Shown here piece after piece: positions 12,073-22,287 of a stretch of DNA of 55,086 bases. Numbering within the stretch: position 1 is the first letter of the stretch; the number at the start of each line of letters is the position of its first letter. Under the pieces are notes generated by a model, which was given only the letters and a program-made list of their open reading frames with translations, was not told the origin of the DNA and ran no database searches. Origin of the DNA: Parasitella parasitica (taxonomy: Eukaryota > Mucoromycota > Mucoromycetes > Mucorales > Mucoraceae); assembly GCA_025201805.1 (NCBI GenBank), contig MU619378.1, forward strand, positions 18,555 to 73,640, in the 5' to 3' direction. Made by a program: the position numbers and the translations under genes.

Positions 12073-13592
12073 GTCTTCCACACGGCCGTATGCTGCTTTT
12101 TCTTGATACTGAAAATGACCAATTCACTACTGCTGAAAACATCGATCGAATTACATCTGCTGAAATACCAGACCGAAATTCGGAACCTGAGCTATACGAA
12201 GTTATCACAGGAAATATGATACATTGACCATTGGTAAAGACATCAACGAAAATCTAATTTGCAGAATGGAAAGCTCAATGGGTATGCGTAAATGCTCGAA
12301 AAAATCCCAAAGGAGTTTCAGCCAGTTACAGTCATCAAAAATATTGGATATCCACTGTGTCTTAGAAGGTTAGATAGTCGCTCTCATGTAGTAAGACAGC
12401 CATCAGCTCCGGAACAGGAATTTCATCTCACAAACCAGTGGGTTATACCTTATAATCCATACTTGTCAAAAAAAATACAATTCCCGCATCACTATTGAGG
12501 TATGTGGTAGCTTAAAAGCTATAAAATACCTCGACAAATACATATACAAAGTTTCAGATCAAACTACCGTAGAGGTAGAAAATTCGCTCGACAAAGTTTA
12601 AAAATACCATAGGGAAGGTATATAAGTCCTATTGAAGCTGCCTGGAGGATACTCGGTTCCTTTATGCATGAAGAGAGCCCTTTTGTTACACTTCTTGCAG
12701 TTAATCTCGAAAATGATCAGGCCGTATATTTCGATCCAGAATGGGAACAAAGTAAAACTAAAAGAACCAAGGCAAGGTCGGCTTTCGTGAGTACCTATAT
12801 TGAGAGTTTTCAGAGCATTTTATTTGGCAAAAAGACAAGAAGCTTTGGAAACTCAAGGAATCAACAGGCTTTCAATTAGGCGCAATCCTTCTTCCAGAGA
12901 GCGGTATTATTTACGTCGTCTTATAACTCTCGTGCGTGCCTCAACTTCGTTTGCTAATTGACGCACTGTCAATGGCGTCCTGTGTGATTCATACAAAGAA
13001 ACATGTATGTTGATGCATTTGATTGAAGATGGCAAAGAATGGGGAAGGCGCTTTCATAAAGCTTTTACTTTCGCCTCAGGCTCTTCCTTGCGTTCTTTGT
13101 TTGATTCTTTAGTTTTGTCATCTGACATTTGGATTATGGCTTGCATCTCTTGGATAACTCATTAAAAGCCCACAGCAAATTTTTATATTAATATCATCTA
13201 CCTTTGCCCCTGTTTGATAGGAATGGCTAGAATACATCGCAATTCATTAATATTTGGTGAAATGTCGTATCAGCAGGAGCAAGGGTCTTAATCGTACGAA
13301 GAGAAATATGCGCAAATGAATCCAATGCAAAAGCGAGTCTTTGATCATATCAAATTGTCTGTCAATAGTGCCAATCCAAATTTGCATTCTTTTTGCAAGC
13401 TCCTGCCAGAACTGGTAAAACCTTTGTGTACAAACTCTCTGCAATTATTATAGGAGTTACGGAAAAATTGCTTTATGTGTCGCCTCTTCTGGTGGTCGGA
13501 TATCTCACTCCCGCTTTGGCAATATCAGCAAAAAAAAGCGATCTCGCTGAGCTTATTCGTGATACAACGCTGATTATCTATGTTGGAATAAG
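12073..13592 (+). pseudogene. Helitron Rep/helicase fossil (Helitron_like_N plus Pif1-like helicase)
   Basis: Plus-strand translation in shifting frames shows an ordered series of Helitron pieces: GLPHGRMLLFLDTENDQFTT then ITSAEIPDRNSEPELYEVIT (from 12073), IPKEFQPVTVI (12292 ORF), NQWVIPYNPYLSKK, VCGSLKAIKYLDKYIYK (about 12500), YISPIEAAWRILGSFMHEES (about 12620-12680) and EDGKEWGRRFHKAF (about 13025). A Pif1-type helicase start follows: MNPMQKRVFDHI (13318), Walker A-like QAPARTGKTFVYK (13395; the usual Gly is Arg) and KKSDLAELIRDTTLII (about 13530). Frameshifts, stops (for example the TGA after MIH near 12220) and deletions break it throughout. It encoded a rolling-circle transposon protein and is now dead. 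No clear 5'-TC or CTRR-3' terminus was identified. It is probably the source of nearby disorder. Confidence 0.85.
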
Positions 13593-14933
13593 CTGAATCG
13601 CCGACTTGAGTCCTCAGCCTTATGCAGCAAATTGAGATTATGTTAAGAACAACATGCAATTGCGCATAGTATAAATAAGCTTGTTGAATGATTTACTTTG
13701 ATTTCTCTTTATTTCTTATTTCATTTTTATCATCAATTCAACCCAAAAAAAATGCCAGGATGAAGAAGTAATTGATTAAAATAATAATTGAATAGATTAA
13801 ATAAACTCATAACACATATCGTTATTCAATAAGACGTAATCAAAACATTATAAATGGTCTAAGGGAAAGTAATGCATCAAGTACTCTTCTTCTGCCTTAA
13901 TTACCACCCCAACACATAAGTGCAATGAACAGTGATTATGCTTATGCCAAGCGTCCGAAACTGCTGCCCAACAAACGGCTGAGAAGGTTAAAAACGAATA
14001 GAAAGTAAGAATTTCTTGAATGGTGTAAAAAGTTTTGTCCACCGGGTCCATTAAACGAAATCCCTGATGATAAAAAATACGTTTTTTTTTTTTTACATAA
14101 TCAGGTATGGTTTGAAATTATAATGCTTATGTCCTTTTTTTTTTCTAATAATCAATATACTGCTCCCGTCCTCAATACCAGTACATAATTGAATCAATAG
14201 TCCGTTGTTCGAGGTTCACCACTCCGCGATGTATCCCTCACTTACTAATATTTGAATAAAATCAAAAAATATTGAATAAATCGAACCTTCTTGCATTTAA
14301 ATTCTGTATTATATACTTGATTGCTATTATATCGCTGAGATATCATACCATCTTAGTTATTCGACATAATATGCACTTGAACAACAGCGACACAGTCGAA
14401 TTAGTCTCGGGATTGAACTGTTTACTGAAAAAAATTCCAAACAACCCAGATCTATTATAAAACAGCACCGCAGAGTATCAACCTATGTCATTTTTGTAGG
14501 TGTATAGGATAATAGCAAGGGTATCTTCATCATCAGAAGTTGATCGTAAGTCAATTAGACCTAGGTTCCTGATGAACTGATGGTTAATGGGATAAAATAT
14601 TATTTGGGTTGGTTTTTTTCTTGTCAAAAAGTTGATCTCTTCATAAGCTTGCTTTTTTTTTTAGGACAAAATAAAAAAAACAGTTTACGAAAGGTAGAAG
14701 AACTTTGGACCTTGACACGCTTTGAACCTTTTAGTCAACAATAGCCAATTTAATTTAGTAGTCAAGTTGTCGCGTTCCATTCGTTTATTTACTTGTTTTA
14801 TTATGTAATGTGATTTTTTTTGGTGAATTTATAATACATTTAGATTGTTTTATATGATATTGAAGAAATGAATTCTATTTCTTTTGAGAGTTGCTTCAAG
14901 TTGATTATGGTTAAACAAAATTAAAAAATAAAC
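13593..14933. other. Intergenic, AT-rich, downstream of Helitron fossil
   Basis: About 1.3 kb without a supported gene. A 67-residue minus-strand ORF at 13848-14051 (MDPVDKTFYTIQEI...) is hydrophobic and may be a fragment of something, but I recognise nothing. The right end is the 3' flank of TYS1. No tRNA was found; GTTCGAGGTTC at about 14208 does not fold as a T-arm. Confidence 0.45.
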
Positions 14934-16192
14934 TTATTTGGCTTCTTCATTTTTTGGTTCTGAAACAGGAACTTTCTCAGTGTTTTCAGCAGAAGCGTCG
15001 GTCTTGGCGGCCAAAGCAGCAGCTCTCTCAGCCTTCTTCTTCTCCTTCTTTTCCAATTTGGGGTTGAACTTCTTAACTGGTACAGGCTTAGGGTAAGCCA
15101 ATTCAGTGAGCTTGACGAATTCGGGATCCTCAAATGCTTTACGAACGGGCTCTAATAGCTCGTTGATAGCAGCAATGACACCAGCCTTCAGATCTCCAGG
15201 ATGAACAACTTTATCAGCAAAATCCTTTTCCAGAGCCTCATAATTATCGTAAACCATGTTACCACCATATTGCTCAGGACGGATGCAAGTAAAAGCAGCC
15301 TTGTTACCATTCAAGGTTTTGAGAGGGAAATATACAGACTTGACAAAGGATAAGATGCCATTTTCCTCGATATTACCTTCCTCACAAAAAGCCTTTTTGA
15401 TCTTTTTCTCAACATCCTTGCGACTGTCTAAAAAGTCAATTTTGGAATCAGGGTCAGAGGCAGACATCTTGGAACCGGTCAAGCCAGGAACCATAGGGTT
15501 CATCAAGTGAGAGCGTTTCTTATAGCCCAATTGAGGCATGTACTTTTCAGCTAAAATGAAAATCTTGCGCTGATCGACACCACCAAACTGGGCATCGACC
15601 TTCAAGTATTCTTCGTCAAGAGCCTGCATACCGGGATACAGCAAACCTGATAAAAGAGGAGAAGCAACCTGCTTGACAACCTCAGCACCAGCACGCTTAG
15701 CATCGTGTTCAGTGACAAGAGCACATAAGCGGAAGTTGTCCATGGTGTATTCCTTTGATAACTCGTAGGATGAGCCAATGACAAACTTGAGTTTCTCGAT
15801 AGGAACACCGAGAGAGGTCAAGACAGTTTTGATCATCTGTTCATAGTATTTGACACGATGATTGACAAGCTCAAGTGGTGCTTTCATGTTGTCAAGAAAA
15901 GCGTGAAGGTCGGCCAAAAGAATAGTCATCTACAATATATAAAAAAAAAGCGTCAATTGTTGAGCGTTGATGTGGATGGTGATCCAAACTTTACCTCTAC
16001 ACCAGCAGACAGGAAATCGGCAATCTTGGTCATAGGTACAAAGTAACCAATGTGTGGTCTACCCGTAGGAGCGGTTCCCCAGTACATCTTGAGATCACGC
16101 TCAGCAAGAACCTTCTTCATTTCATCAGCACCAAGAACCTCTTGAAGATTACGAGTGATAAGATCGTACTTTTCGTCAGGAGTAAGAGACAT
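14934..16192 (-). CDS. TYS1: Cytosolic tyrosyl-tRNA synthetase
   Basis: Two exons, 15995-16192 and 14934-15929, separated by a 65-nt intron in phase 0, giving 397 residues (yeast Tys1 is 394). It charges tRNA-Tyr with tyrosine in the cytosol. The class I signatures are visible: the HIGH-type motif [10 protein letters not shown] near residue 45 and the KMSKS-type motif [17 protein letters not shown] near residue 220. The Rossmann core contains [11 protein letters not shown] and the tyrosine-pocket segment around [20 protein letters not shown]. The C-terminus is a Lys/Ala/Glu-rich tail (residues about 350-397). The start [15 protein letters not shown] is preferred over an in-frame ATG 24 nt upstream, because the family N-terminus aligns here. 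Codon choice is C-rich in places, as expected for a highly expressed gene. Confidence 0.95.
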
Positions 16193-16774
16193 GGTGTTCT
16201 GTGGATGTTGTAACAAAAGTAAAAAGAAAAGGTTGGTTGTATAGCAACGCTGAAAAATTATGAGTCATGGCCCACTGCAACACAAGCCACTACACAAGCA
16301 ACCTGTTCGGTGGATTTCCATACTTATTATTAAGCCTCCTCAAACGATCCCAAGCAAATTATGAGCTGCACACAATTGCAAAAAGTGATCGTAATTTTTG
16401 TAGTCTTACAAAGCTGACCCACACGACAAATCATTGCTCGCATTGTAACAAGGAAGGTTTCTTTGATTAGAGTCGTAATACAGCAGAATGCTTAAAGTTG
16501 CGTATCCTTTTTGTTTTTCAATCACACTCCTGTTCACAAATGCATATAAGCCCTTTAATCCCTCAGACAATAATGCCACTGCCACTGCCACTGCCACTGC
16601 TACTGCTACTGCTACTGCTACTGCTACTGCTACTGCTACTGCTACTGCTGACGCCAACTCAACGTTGAAAACTTTCTTGATTTAGTATTAGAACTACCCA
16701 CATAAAAGAAATAATTGGAGAGGGTGTGGTTTTAATGAATTTTGGATTACAACTTTTATTTCAAAGATGCTTGC
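16193..16774. other. Intergenic between TYS1 5' end and RPS28 3' end, with a small ORF
   Basis: Holds the TYS1 promoter and a hexanucleotide repeat. A 65-codon plus ORF at 16488-16685 starts with a signal-peptide-like stretch (MLKVAYPFCFSITLLFTNAY), then carries 12 Thr-Ala units and ends. An overlapping minus ORF (16406-16657) would read Ala-Val units instead. Neither has other support. Confidence 0.4.
16575..16646 (+). repeat. Hexanucleotide microsatellite (GCCACT)4(GCTACT)8
   Basis: Twelve perfect-length hexamer units: four GCCACT followed by eight GCTACT, differing only at the third base. The third-base switch in a block is the pattern expected from slippage. In one plus frame it encodes Ala-Thr dipeptides. 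Confidence 0.95.
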
Positions 16775-17160
16775 TTAACGGAGACGACGAGCTTCACGTT
16801 CAGATTCCAAGAGACAGAGAATGTCGTTTTCACGAACAGGGCCCTTGACGTTACGGATGATGGAACGGTGAGTATCATCCATGAATTCAACGCGGACTTG
16901 GGTCACACCACCACGAGAACCGGTACGGCCGAGAACCTTTGTAACCTTGGCGAGCTTGACAGGAGTCTTAGAAGAGTCCTATAACGAAATGCGATTAAAT
17001 GTTTAGTATTTGCGTAATTAGGGATAAAAAGAGCCATCATCGAGATTTGTTGAAATGAAGGTGCATCCATCCGCATCAGCAGGATTCAGCATTGATCCAT
17101 CCATTCAACTTTTGTCTAGTATCGTCTTTTGATGTTGCATGGCTGGCACACACATACCAT
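16775..17160 (-). CDS. RPS28: 40S ribosomal protein S28 (eS28)
   Basis: Coding exon 1 is only the ATG (17158-17160), followed directly by donor GTATGT. A 179-nt intron (16979-17157) leads to exon 2 (16775-16978), giving 68 residues (yeast Rps28 is 67). The protein reads [20 protein letters not shown], then [19 protein letters not shown] and ends [10 protein letters not shown], a near-textbook eS28. It sits on the small subunit near the mRNA exit channel. This gene was not visible as a normal ORF because the start codon is split off. The intron is about three times longer than others here, a common feature of fungal ribosomal protein genes. The start is divergent with the plus-strand Sds3/Dep1-type gene, 361 bp away. 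Confidence 0.95.
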
Positions 17161-17521
17161 AATTATTGATTATAGAAAAGGAAGGATTTCTAATCGCTTC
17201 CTATTCTATTCAATGTGATGTCTGCCCCTCTTTCTTCTTGCTCCTCCCTCCTCGCTCCTCGCCGGGGCATACAAGTTTTTTGCTCAGCGACCGAAGTCTT
17301 TGGTTCCACCCTATCTAAACCCTCCTTCGCTACGTCACGATAATTGCTCAAAAACAATTTTTTCCTAGTGTACATACATGTTTCCCTACAACCCTTTTCT
17401 TCTTTCTGAATTTTCAATTACCCCGTAAATACAGAACTGAAAGTAACTTCTGTACCAAAAGAGAAAACACCCAAGGCATTAGACCAATTGACGCGTTTTT
17501 ATCTCTCAGTTCAATACGCTT
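17161..17521. promoter_or_regulatory. Divergent promoter region, RPS28 / Sds3-type gene
   Basis: Only 361 bp separate the RPS28 ATG (minus) from the first ATG of the Sds3/Dep1-type gene (plus). It contains C/T-rich tracts (about 17220-17265). No element could be named with confidence. Confidence 0.5.
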
Positions 17522-19568
17522 ATGAAATCCAACTCAACATCTATAGCGACCATGGACAACAATACCACGAATACCGAAGAAGGCGCTAGACAAAGCTCAA
17601 AACTATCGTTAGGCTCTTCGCCATCTGTGTTGAGCGCTGATGAGCAATTGGAAGGAGATGGTCCCCTGACTCCAATTGATAAAATGCAAGACGATGTCGA
17701 AGACGATGATGATATGTCTGCACTGAATAGCATATTACAGGCTGGCTCTCCTGGTTCTTTATCTGACGAAGAAGAAGAAGATGAAGAAGAAGATAGGGAT
17801 TCTGAAGGGGATGACGAAGATGAAGGCGAAGGCGAAGGCGAAGGCGAAGGCGAAGGCGAAGACGATGAGGACGAGGATGAGGACGAAGACGAGGACGAGG
17901 AAGGTTCACAAACAGAGCAAGATTCTGCCTCCCCATTGTCATCTGTCCCTGATGACTTTCCCTTGTCAAGATCTGCATCTCCCGAATTGCCACTGGTAAA
18001 TCACTTGCATCAGGAAGAAGAAGCTGATGGCGAAGATGAGGATGAAGATGAAGATGATACAGTCACAACTAATACCACCACTACAAACGTGAGCACTAAA
18101 GAAGACGAAGACAATGATGATAATGATGACGATGACGATGAGGAGGAAGAGGAGGAGGAAGAGGTGGTAGTGGAAAGAGTCCCAAATAGAAAACTTTCAA
18201 TAAGTGGCAACTTGAGCACAACCAAAAAGCGTCGAAAAGAGGATACCAAGAAGAAATTAGAAATCAAAGAGGAAAGTGATTCTGAAAATGGCCCCAGTCC
18301 TCCCAAAAAAGCAAAGCAATCTGAAGCTTCTACGGCAAGAGAAAGCAGTAAAAATACCGATACATGCAGCAGTAGTGAAGATACCGTTGTAAACCATAAT
18401 ACCAAAAAACGCCGTGCATCCCGATCCACTCTGGAGATGACCGAATCACCTCGAACTCGTCGAAGACAAAGCCGACAAGATGAGTTGTTAGCAAAAAGTG
18501 AAGTGGGACAAGCTACAGAAGAGATACCCGTGACGCCAAAAAATGATGCGACCTCGACAGAAGCGGTGAATGTTGGTAACAAATCCGAAAAAGAGGAGGA
18601 AGAAAATGCGGCTTCCGTTAAAACTACCTGTAACAAAATTGAAAAAAGCTGCGACAAGTTTGGTAATCAGAAAGATCAGAATAAGGATGGTGTCGCAATG
18701 GAACCATCCGAAGATGTAGAGGTTGAAAACGGCGAGGATTCAGAAGAGCAAAGAGAAAACCATGGAGCACAAGGTATGAGTAACACGTAAAATAGCAGGG
18801 CAGTCATTAACGACAACTAGATAATGACGACCAAGATTATCAGCATAGACATCAAGAAGCGTTAGATGCATTGACTCATATAGAAATCGAATTTGCCAGG
18901 CTAAGAGACAAGTAAGACGGACACTAGCTCAAGATGGAATCACAAAATTAACATGGTTCTGTAGAATGTATCAAGAAAAAATGACAGAATTACATGATGA
19001 GGCCCGAATGATAGCCAATGGAACGCACCCCGAATTGGTTACGTTGTTAGCAGAGATTGAAGAAAAGAAAGGCAAAAGGATACATAGCGCTGAAGCTTGG
19101 CGAAAATATCAACATGACAATTTCAAGCAGCAATTTGAGGGGCTGGAGTATCAAGCCAATATACATTTCATAGTAAGTTGTATTCCGCATGTCAATGAAG
19201 AAAAAAAAAAAAAAGCCCTGACACAGGATGGATTTAGTCACAAAAGAATGCATTGCGACGTGAGTTATTAGCAAGGATCAATAATAGAAAATGGAGTATG
19301 GAAGATGAACGAACAAAATTAAATGATCCTGCCAGAGGTATAGTTACACATATTGCAACAAGATGTGAAATTGACATTTGACATAGGTGAACGCGAATAT
19401 CCGGATGGCCGGGAATTGGTTGTGCACAAACGAGAACAGAAGGAGGAGACAGGTGAATTGCAAGACATCAAAGAAGCAGTTGGATTCCCTATGGCGCCTA
19501 ATCCATCCGGGCTTAGTGTACAGGACGTTGATGATGATTTGAAGTTATTGGGTATCAAACAATCGTAA
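17522..19568 (+). CDS. Sds3/Dep1/BRMS1-family subunit of Rpd3-type histone deacetylase complex
   Basis: Five exons: 17522-18773, 18821-18911, 18965-19172, 19238-19337 and 19387-19568, about 610 residues, all phases consistent. The first roughly 415 residues are very acidic and disordered, with D/E runs, an (EG)n stretch from a GAAGGC microsatellite at 17820-17862 and basic NLS-like patches (KKRRKEDTKKK). The Sds3-like domain, about residues 425-560, reads EALDALTHIEIEFARLRDK, MYQEKMTELHDEARMI, NGTHPELVTLLAEIEEKKG and AEAWRKYQHDN. These are hallmarks of the coiled-coil that bridges Sin3 and the deacetylase. It should act as a nuclear corepressor scaffold. The acidic N-terminus favours Dep1 over Sds3, but the choice is not certain. 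The start is the first ATG of a long open frame; a second ATG lies ten codons in. Confidence 0.85.
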
Positions 19569-19922
19569 TAAGTTCTTTTTTTAATTTTATTTTATATATA
19601 TTTCATTATTATACCCTTTTTTGTATTATACAATCAACATTCATCACCTCACAAACACTTGGTCTATATTGTACATTTATTGTTCATTCCATCTCCTCCT
19701 CAAGAAAACAAGGTACAAACTTCTTTTGTTTCTTGAACACACGTGCAAGCTCGCCTTTAAGCTACTAATAATAAAATTCATTATTTTTCATATGAATATA
19801 AAAACTTGCTTTGTTTTGTCAAGTCCTTTTTCCCTTTTTTTTTTTTTTGTTTTCTTTATTCTCTATTTCACATAGACTTGATTGATTTTTGGAAGAAAAG
19901 ACTGCATCAATCCATAGATTAC
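19569..19922. other. Intergenic, poly(T)-containing
   Basis: 354 bp between two plus-strand genes. It holds a T run at 19838-19849 upstream of the next start and no protein-like ORF. The reading frame of the next gene is open upstream to 19806, but that part is hydrophobic Phe-rich T-tract translation. Confidence 0.5.
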
Positions 19923-20787
19923 ATGACAACGAATTTACGTAAATTGTCTTTGCCAAGGAGTCTATTATCAACGCTTGATGACGATACATTCTCAAAAGAT
20001 CTTTTACGTCAGTTTGATAAAAAGAGATCAGTATTGCATTTCGAATTAGGCTTTGTATCCCAAGTAGGTATTTTTGTCGTAAATCCAGGGGCGGGAGGGG
20101 GGGAGAGAGAAAACCAACTCTATAAGCGTGGAGAAACCCCAATTAAGGTAAATTGACACCTCTACCTAGGAACCATCACCGGAATCATCAATTGTCGCCA
20201 CATCGCCAGCTGTTGATTACCAATATGAAGAGCCAATCCAACTAGACCAGCAAGACGAGGATGAGATAATAATACAAACGCAAGTAGCGCCATCTGATTC
20301 CTTTAGACAGAGATCGACAGCGAGTAAAAGATCTTCATCGGCAAGCGATCTGTTTCGCAGATCCTCTGCCTACTTGAGATCCAAGCTCGATTTTATAAGA
20401 AAGAACAAGTCGCATGATGATTATTATTTCAAGAACCATACTAGAACACCTATAGATGTTGCAGAGAAGCCAACAAAATTATTTATGAAAACAACCATAT
20501 CAATCCCATCCATCACAGCCATTAAGCCTAATTCCACTTTAACATCCAATCCGCCTACCATAATGCAATACCCTCCCAAGCCTTTAGTATATTCCCCTAT
20601 TGAACCTATTCCTTACATGAATCATGAATCGAAACCATTACTCCATCGTATCTCCATGCCATTGATGCGCGTCTACAATCAAGAAAATCGCCCCCTTGCA
20701 CGAAACAAGTCGTTTGCTTCACTTGTAACTCGCAGGCGTAAGTCAGAGCTTGAACAGCAACCCAAGAGAAAATTAAAGAAACAATAA
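19923..20787 (+). CDS. Hypothetical Ser/Arg-rich protein
   Basis: Two exons, 19923-20063 and 20170-20787, joined in phase 0 (GTAGGT ... CTACCTAG, 106-nt intron), about 252 residues. I do not recognise a domain. The N-terminus (MTTNLRKLSLPRSLLSTLDD) is followed by an acidic patch around residue 75. Then comes a Ser/Arg cluster (SKRSSSASDLFRRSSAYLRS, about residue 100) that looks like a site for basophilic kinases. Next are proline-rich motifs (PPKPLVYSPIEPIP) and a basic C-terminus (RRRKSELEQQPKRKLKKQ). It is probably a disordered regulatory protein; function unknown. The first exon may start earlier at 19806 in the same frame, but that extension is T-tract-encoded phenylalanine and less likely. 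Confidence 0.65.
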
Positions 20788-21195
20788 AAATCTATGTATA
20801 TGTCTATCTTTTTTTTCATTTTTTTTTTTTTTTTTCATTCAAATTTATTGTATCAAAACCCTCTTGCGAAGGTTTCCAAAAATTGACTAGAGGATCAATA
20901 AGAAAATCCTCTAGACATGAATAAATTACATTGTAATTGTATTGGGTTCGGCATTTATCCATCGGTAGGGACCTCATTTGGATAAGCATCTCCCCTTTGA
21001 AAAGGACAAGGAGCACTTTATGAAAAAAATTTGCGTTTTTAATGGTTATTGAACCGAGACTGCTTTCAAACCAACAGATCCTACTATAATGGCTGCATCC
21101 GCAACTCAAATGGTTACCGAAAGGACACCTCTCCTTCAATTCAAAGATATAGATCACGCAGGTGAATAGATTGCGGTGCCGCACATATCTAGTCG

Positions 21196-21355
21196 NNNNN
21201 NNNNNNNNNNNNNNNNNNNNNNNNNNNNNNNNNNNNNNNNNNNNNNNNNNNNNNNNNNNNNNNNNNNNNNNNNNNNNNNNNNNNNNNNNNNNNNNNNNNN
21301 NNNNNNNNNNNNNNNNNNNNNNNNNNNNNNNNNNNNNNNNNNNNNNNNNNNNNNN
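21196..21355. other. Assembly gap (N) followed by A-run
   Basis: 160 undetermined bases, immediately followed by a run of 15 A. The A-run edge suggests the gap was caused by a homopolymer or repeat. ORFs spanning it are meaningless. Confidence 0.98.
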
Positions 21356-21686
21356 AAAAAAAAAAAAAAAGTAGGTTTAACGCATATGGCTGCTGGTTTG
21401 CTGGGCGTTCCATAACATTCAAGAAAGTTGTATTATTAAGAGGATATTTCTTACAGTTTGTCATATGAATGAGAATAGACTATATTGATAAAACAAACAG
21501 CGAAACTTTACTTGACAGTAGACCTATAGATATAAAACTCCAATGGTTATATATGTGATTTTTCCTAGAATGTTATTTCGATATTCTTAAGGATATGTCC
21601 TGTTCTCGACTTCGTTGTACAAACGCATCATCGTACCATGGTAGATAATGGCGGCTTTGAAAGCAAATGATCAATTTCCTTATACT

Positions 21687-21738
21687 GATGGGATGGCTTC
21701 AAATGTATGATGGGATGGCTTCAAATGTATGATGGGAA
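21687..21738 (+). repeat. 22-bp tandem duplication
   Basis: Two perfect copies of a 22-bp unit (21687-21708 and 21709-21730, unit TGATGGGATGGCTTCAAATG plus TA) and an 8-base start of a third. A small local duplication. Confidence 0.9.
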
Positions 21739-22287
21739 TCTAGTCTAGTCCGCTTTAGTTCCAAACAATCTTGTTTAAAGAAGACGGGAGACATGACAAT
21801 CAGCGACGAGATGTTGCTCCAGAAAGAATGATATTACTCAACTCATTTTCTGCTTCAGATACTTGGCTTCCTTTTCTTGCACCTCTTTGCAAAATTCTAC
21901 CTACCTTTATTACTTGATACAGACCAGTGATTATACAGTTCAAGGTAACTCTTTAAATTTTCAAGACTAAAGTTACAGGCCTCTGTCGTCTTTGTCGCCA
22001 CATTCAGCAAAACAAGTAGTATCCGCAGAATATTACAGTTGATGCTTTTCGCGTTTTGTTATGATATTTTGTGAGCTACAAGCACATCCAGGATACATGA
22101 GTTCAGAGTTTTATATAATATATACAAGATCAATTACTACATGATGATGCAGTTTTTTTTTTTTTTTTTTACTTGGAAGATAAAATTGAGATGATAACGT
22201 CCTAGTTATAATAATCGTGCTCCCACATCATTTTGTAAGATCATGGTAATATTTTTTGATTTTATATGGACTTCTGCGATTTTGAAC

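Larger units (their letters stand above)
20788..22287. other. Gene-poor region with assembly gap
   Basis: About 1.5 kb. It includes T-rich tracts (20810-20836), a 160-base gap, a 22-bp tandem duplication and the 3' flank of the kinase gene. A 122-residue minus ORF at 20816-21184 has no family I recognise and may be part of something broken by the gap. Confidence 0.4.

Noticed and set aside
14195-14235. tRNA or 5S-like GTTCGAGGTTC
   Set aside because: No cloverleaf or internal promoter boxes at the right distances.
16979-17157. snoRNA in the long RPS28 intron
   Set aside because: There is a near-C-box (ATGATGG) and CTGA matches, but the C and D boxes are in the wrong order and no terminal stem pairs.
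18010-18657. 215-codon minus ORF opposite the Sds3/Dep1-type gene
   Set aside because: Ser-rich translation of the complement of an Asp/Glu tract; no promoter or splice evidence.
21162-21464. ORFs across the N gap
   Set aside because: Undetermined bases read as X; not real coding evidence.
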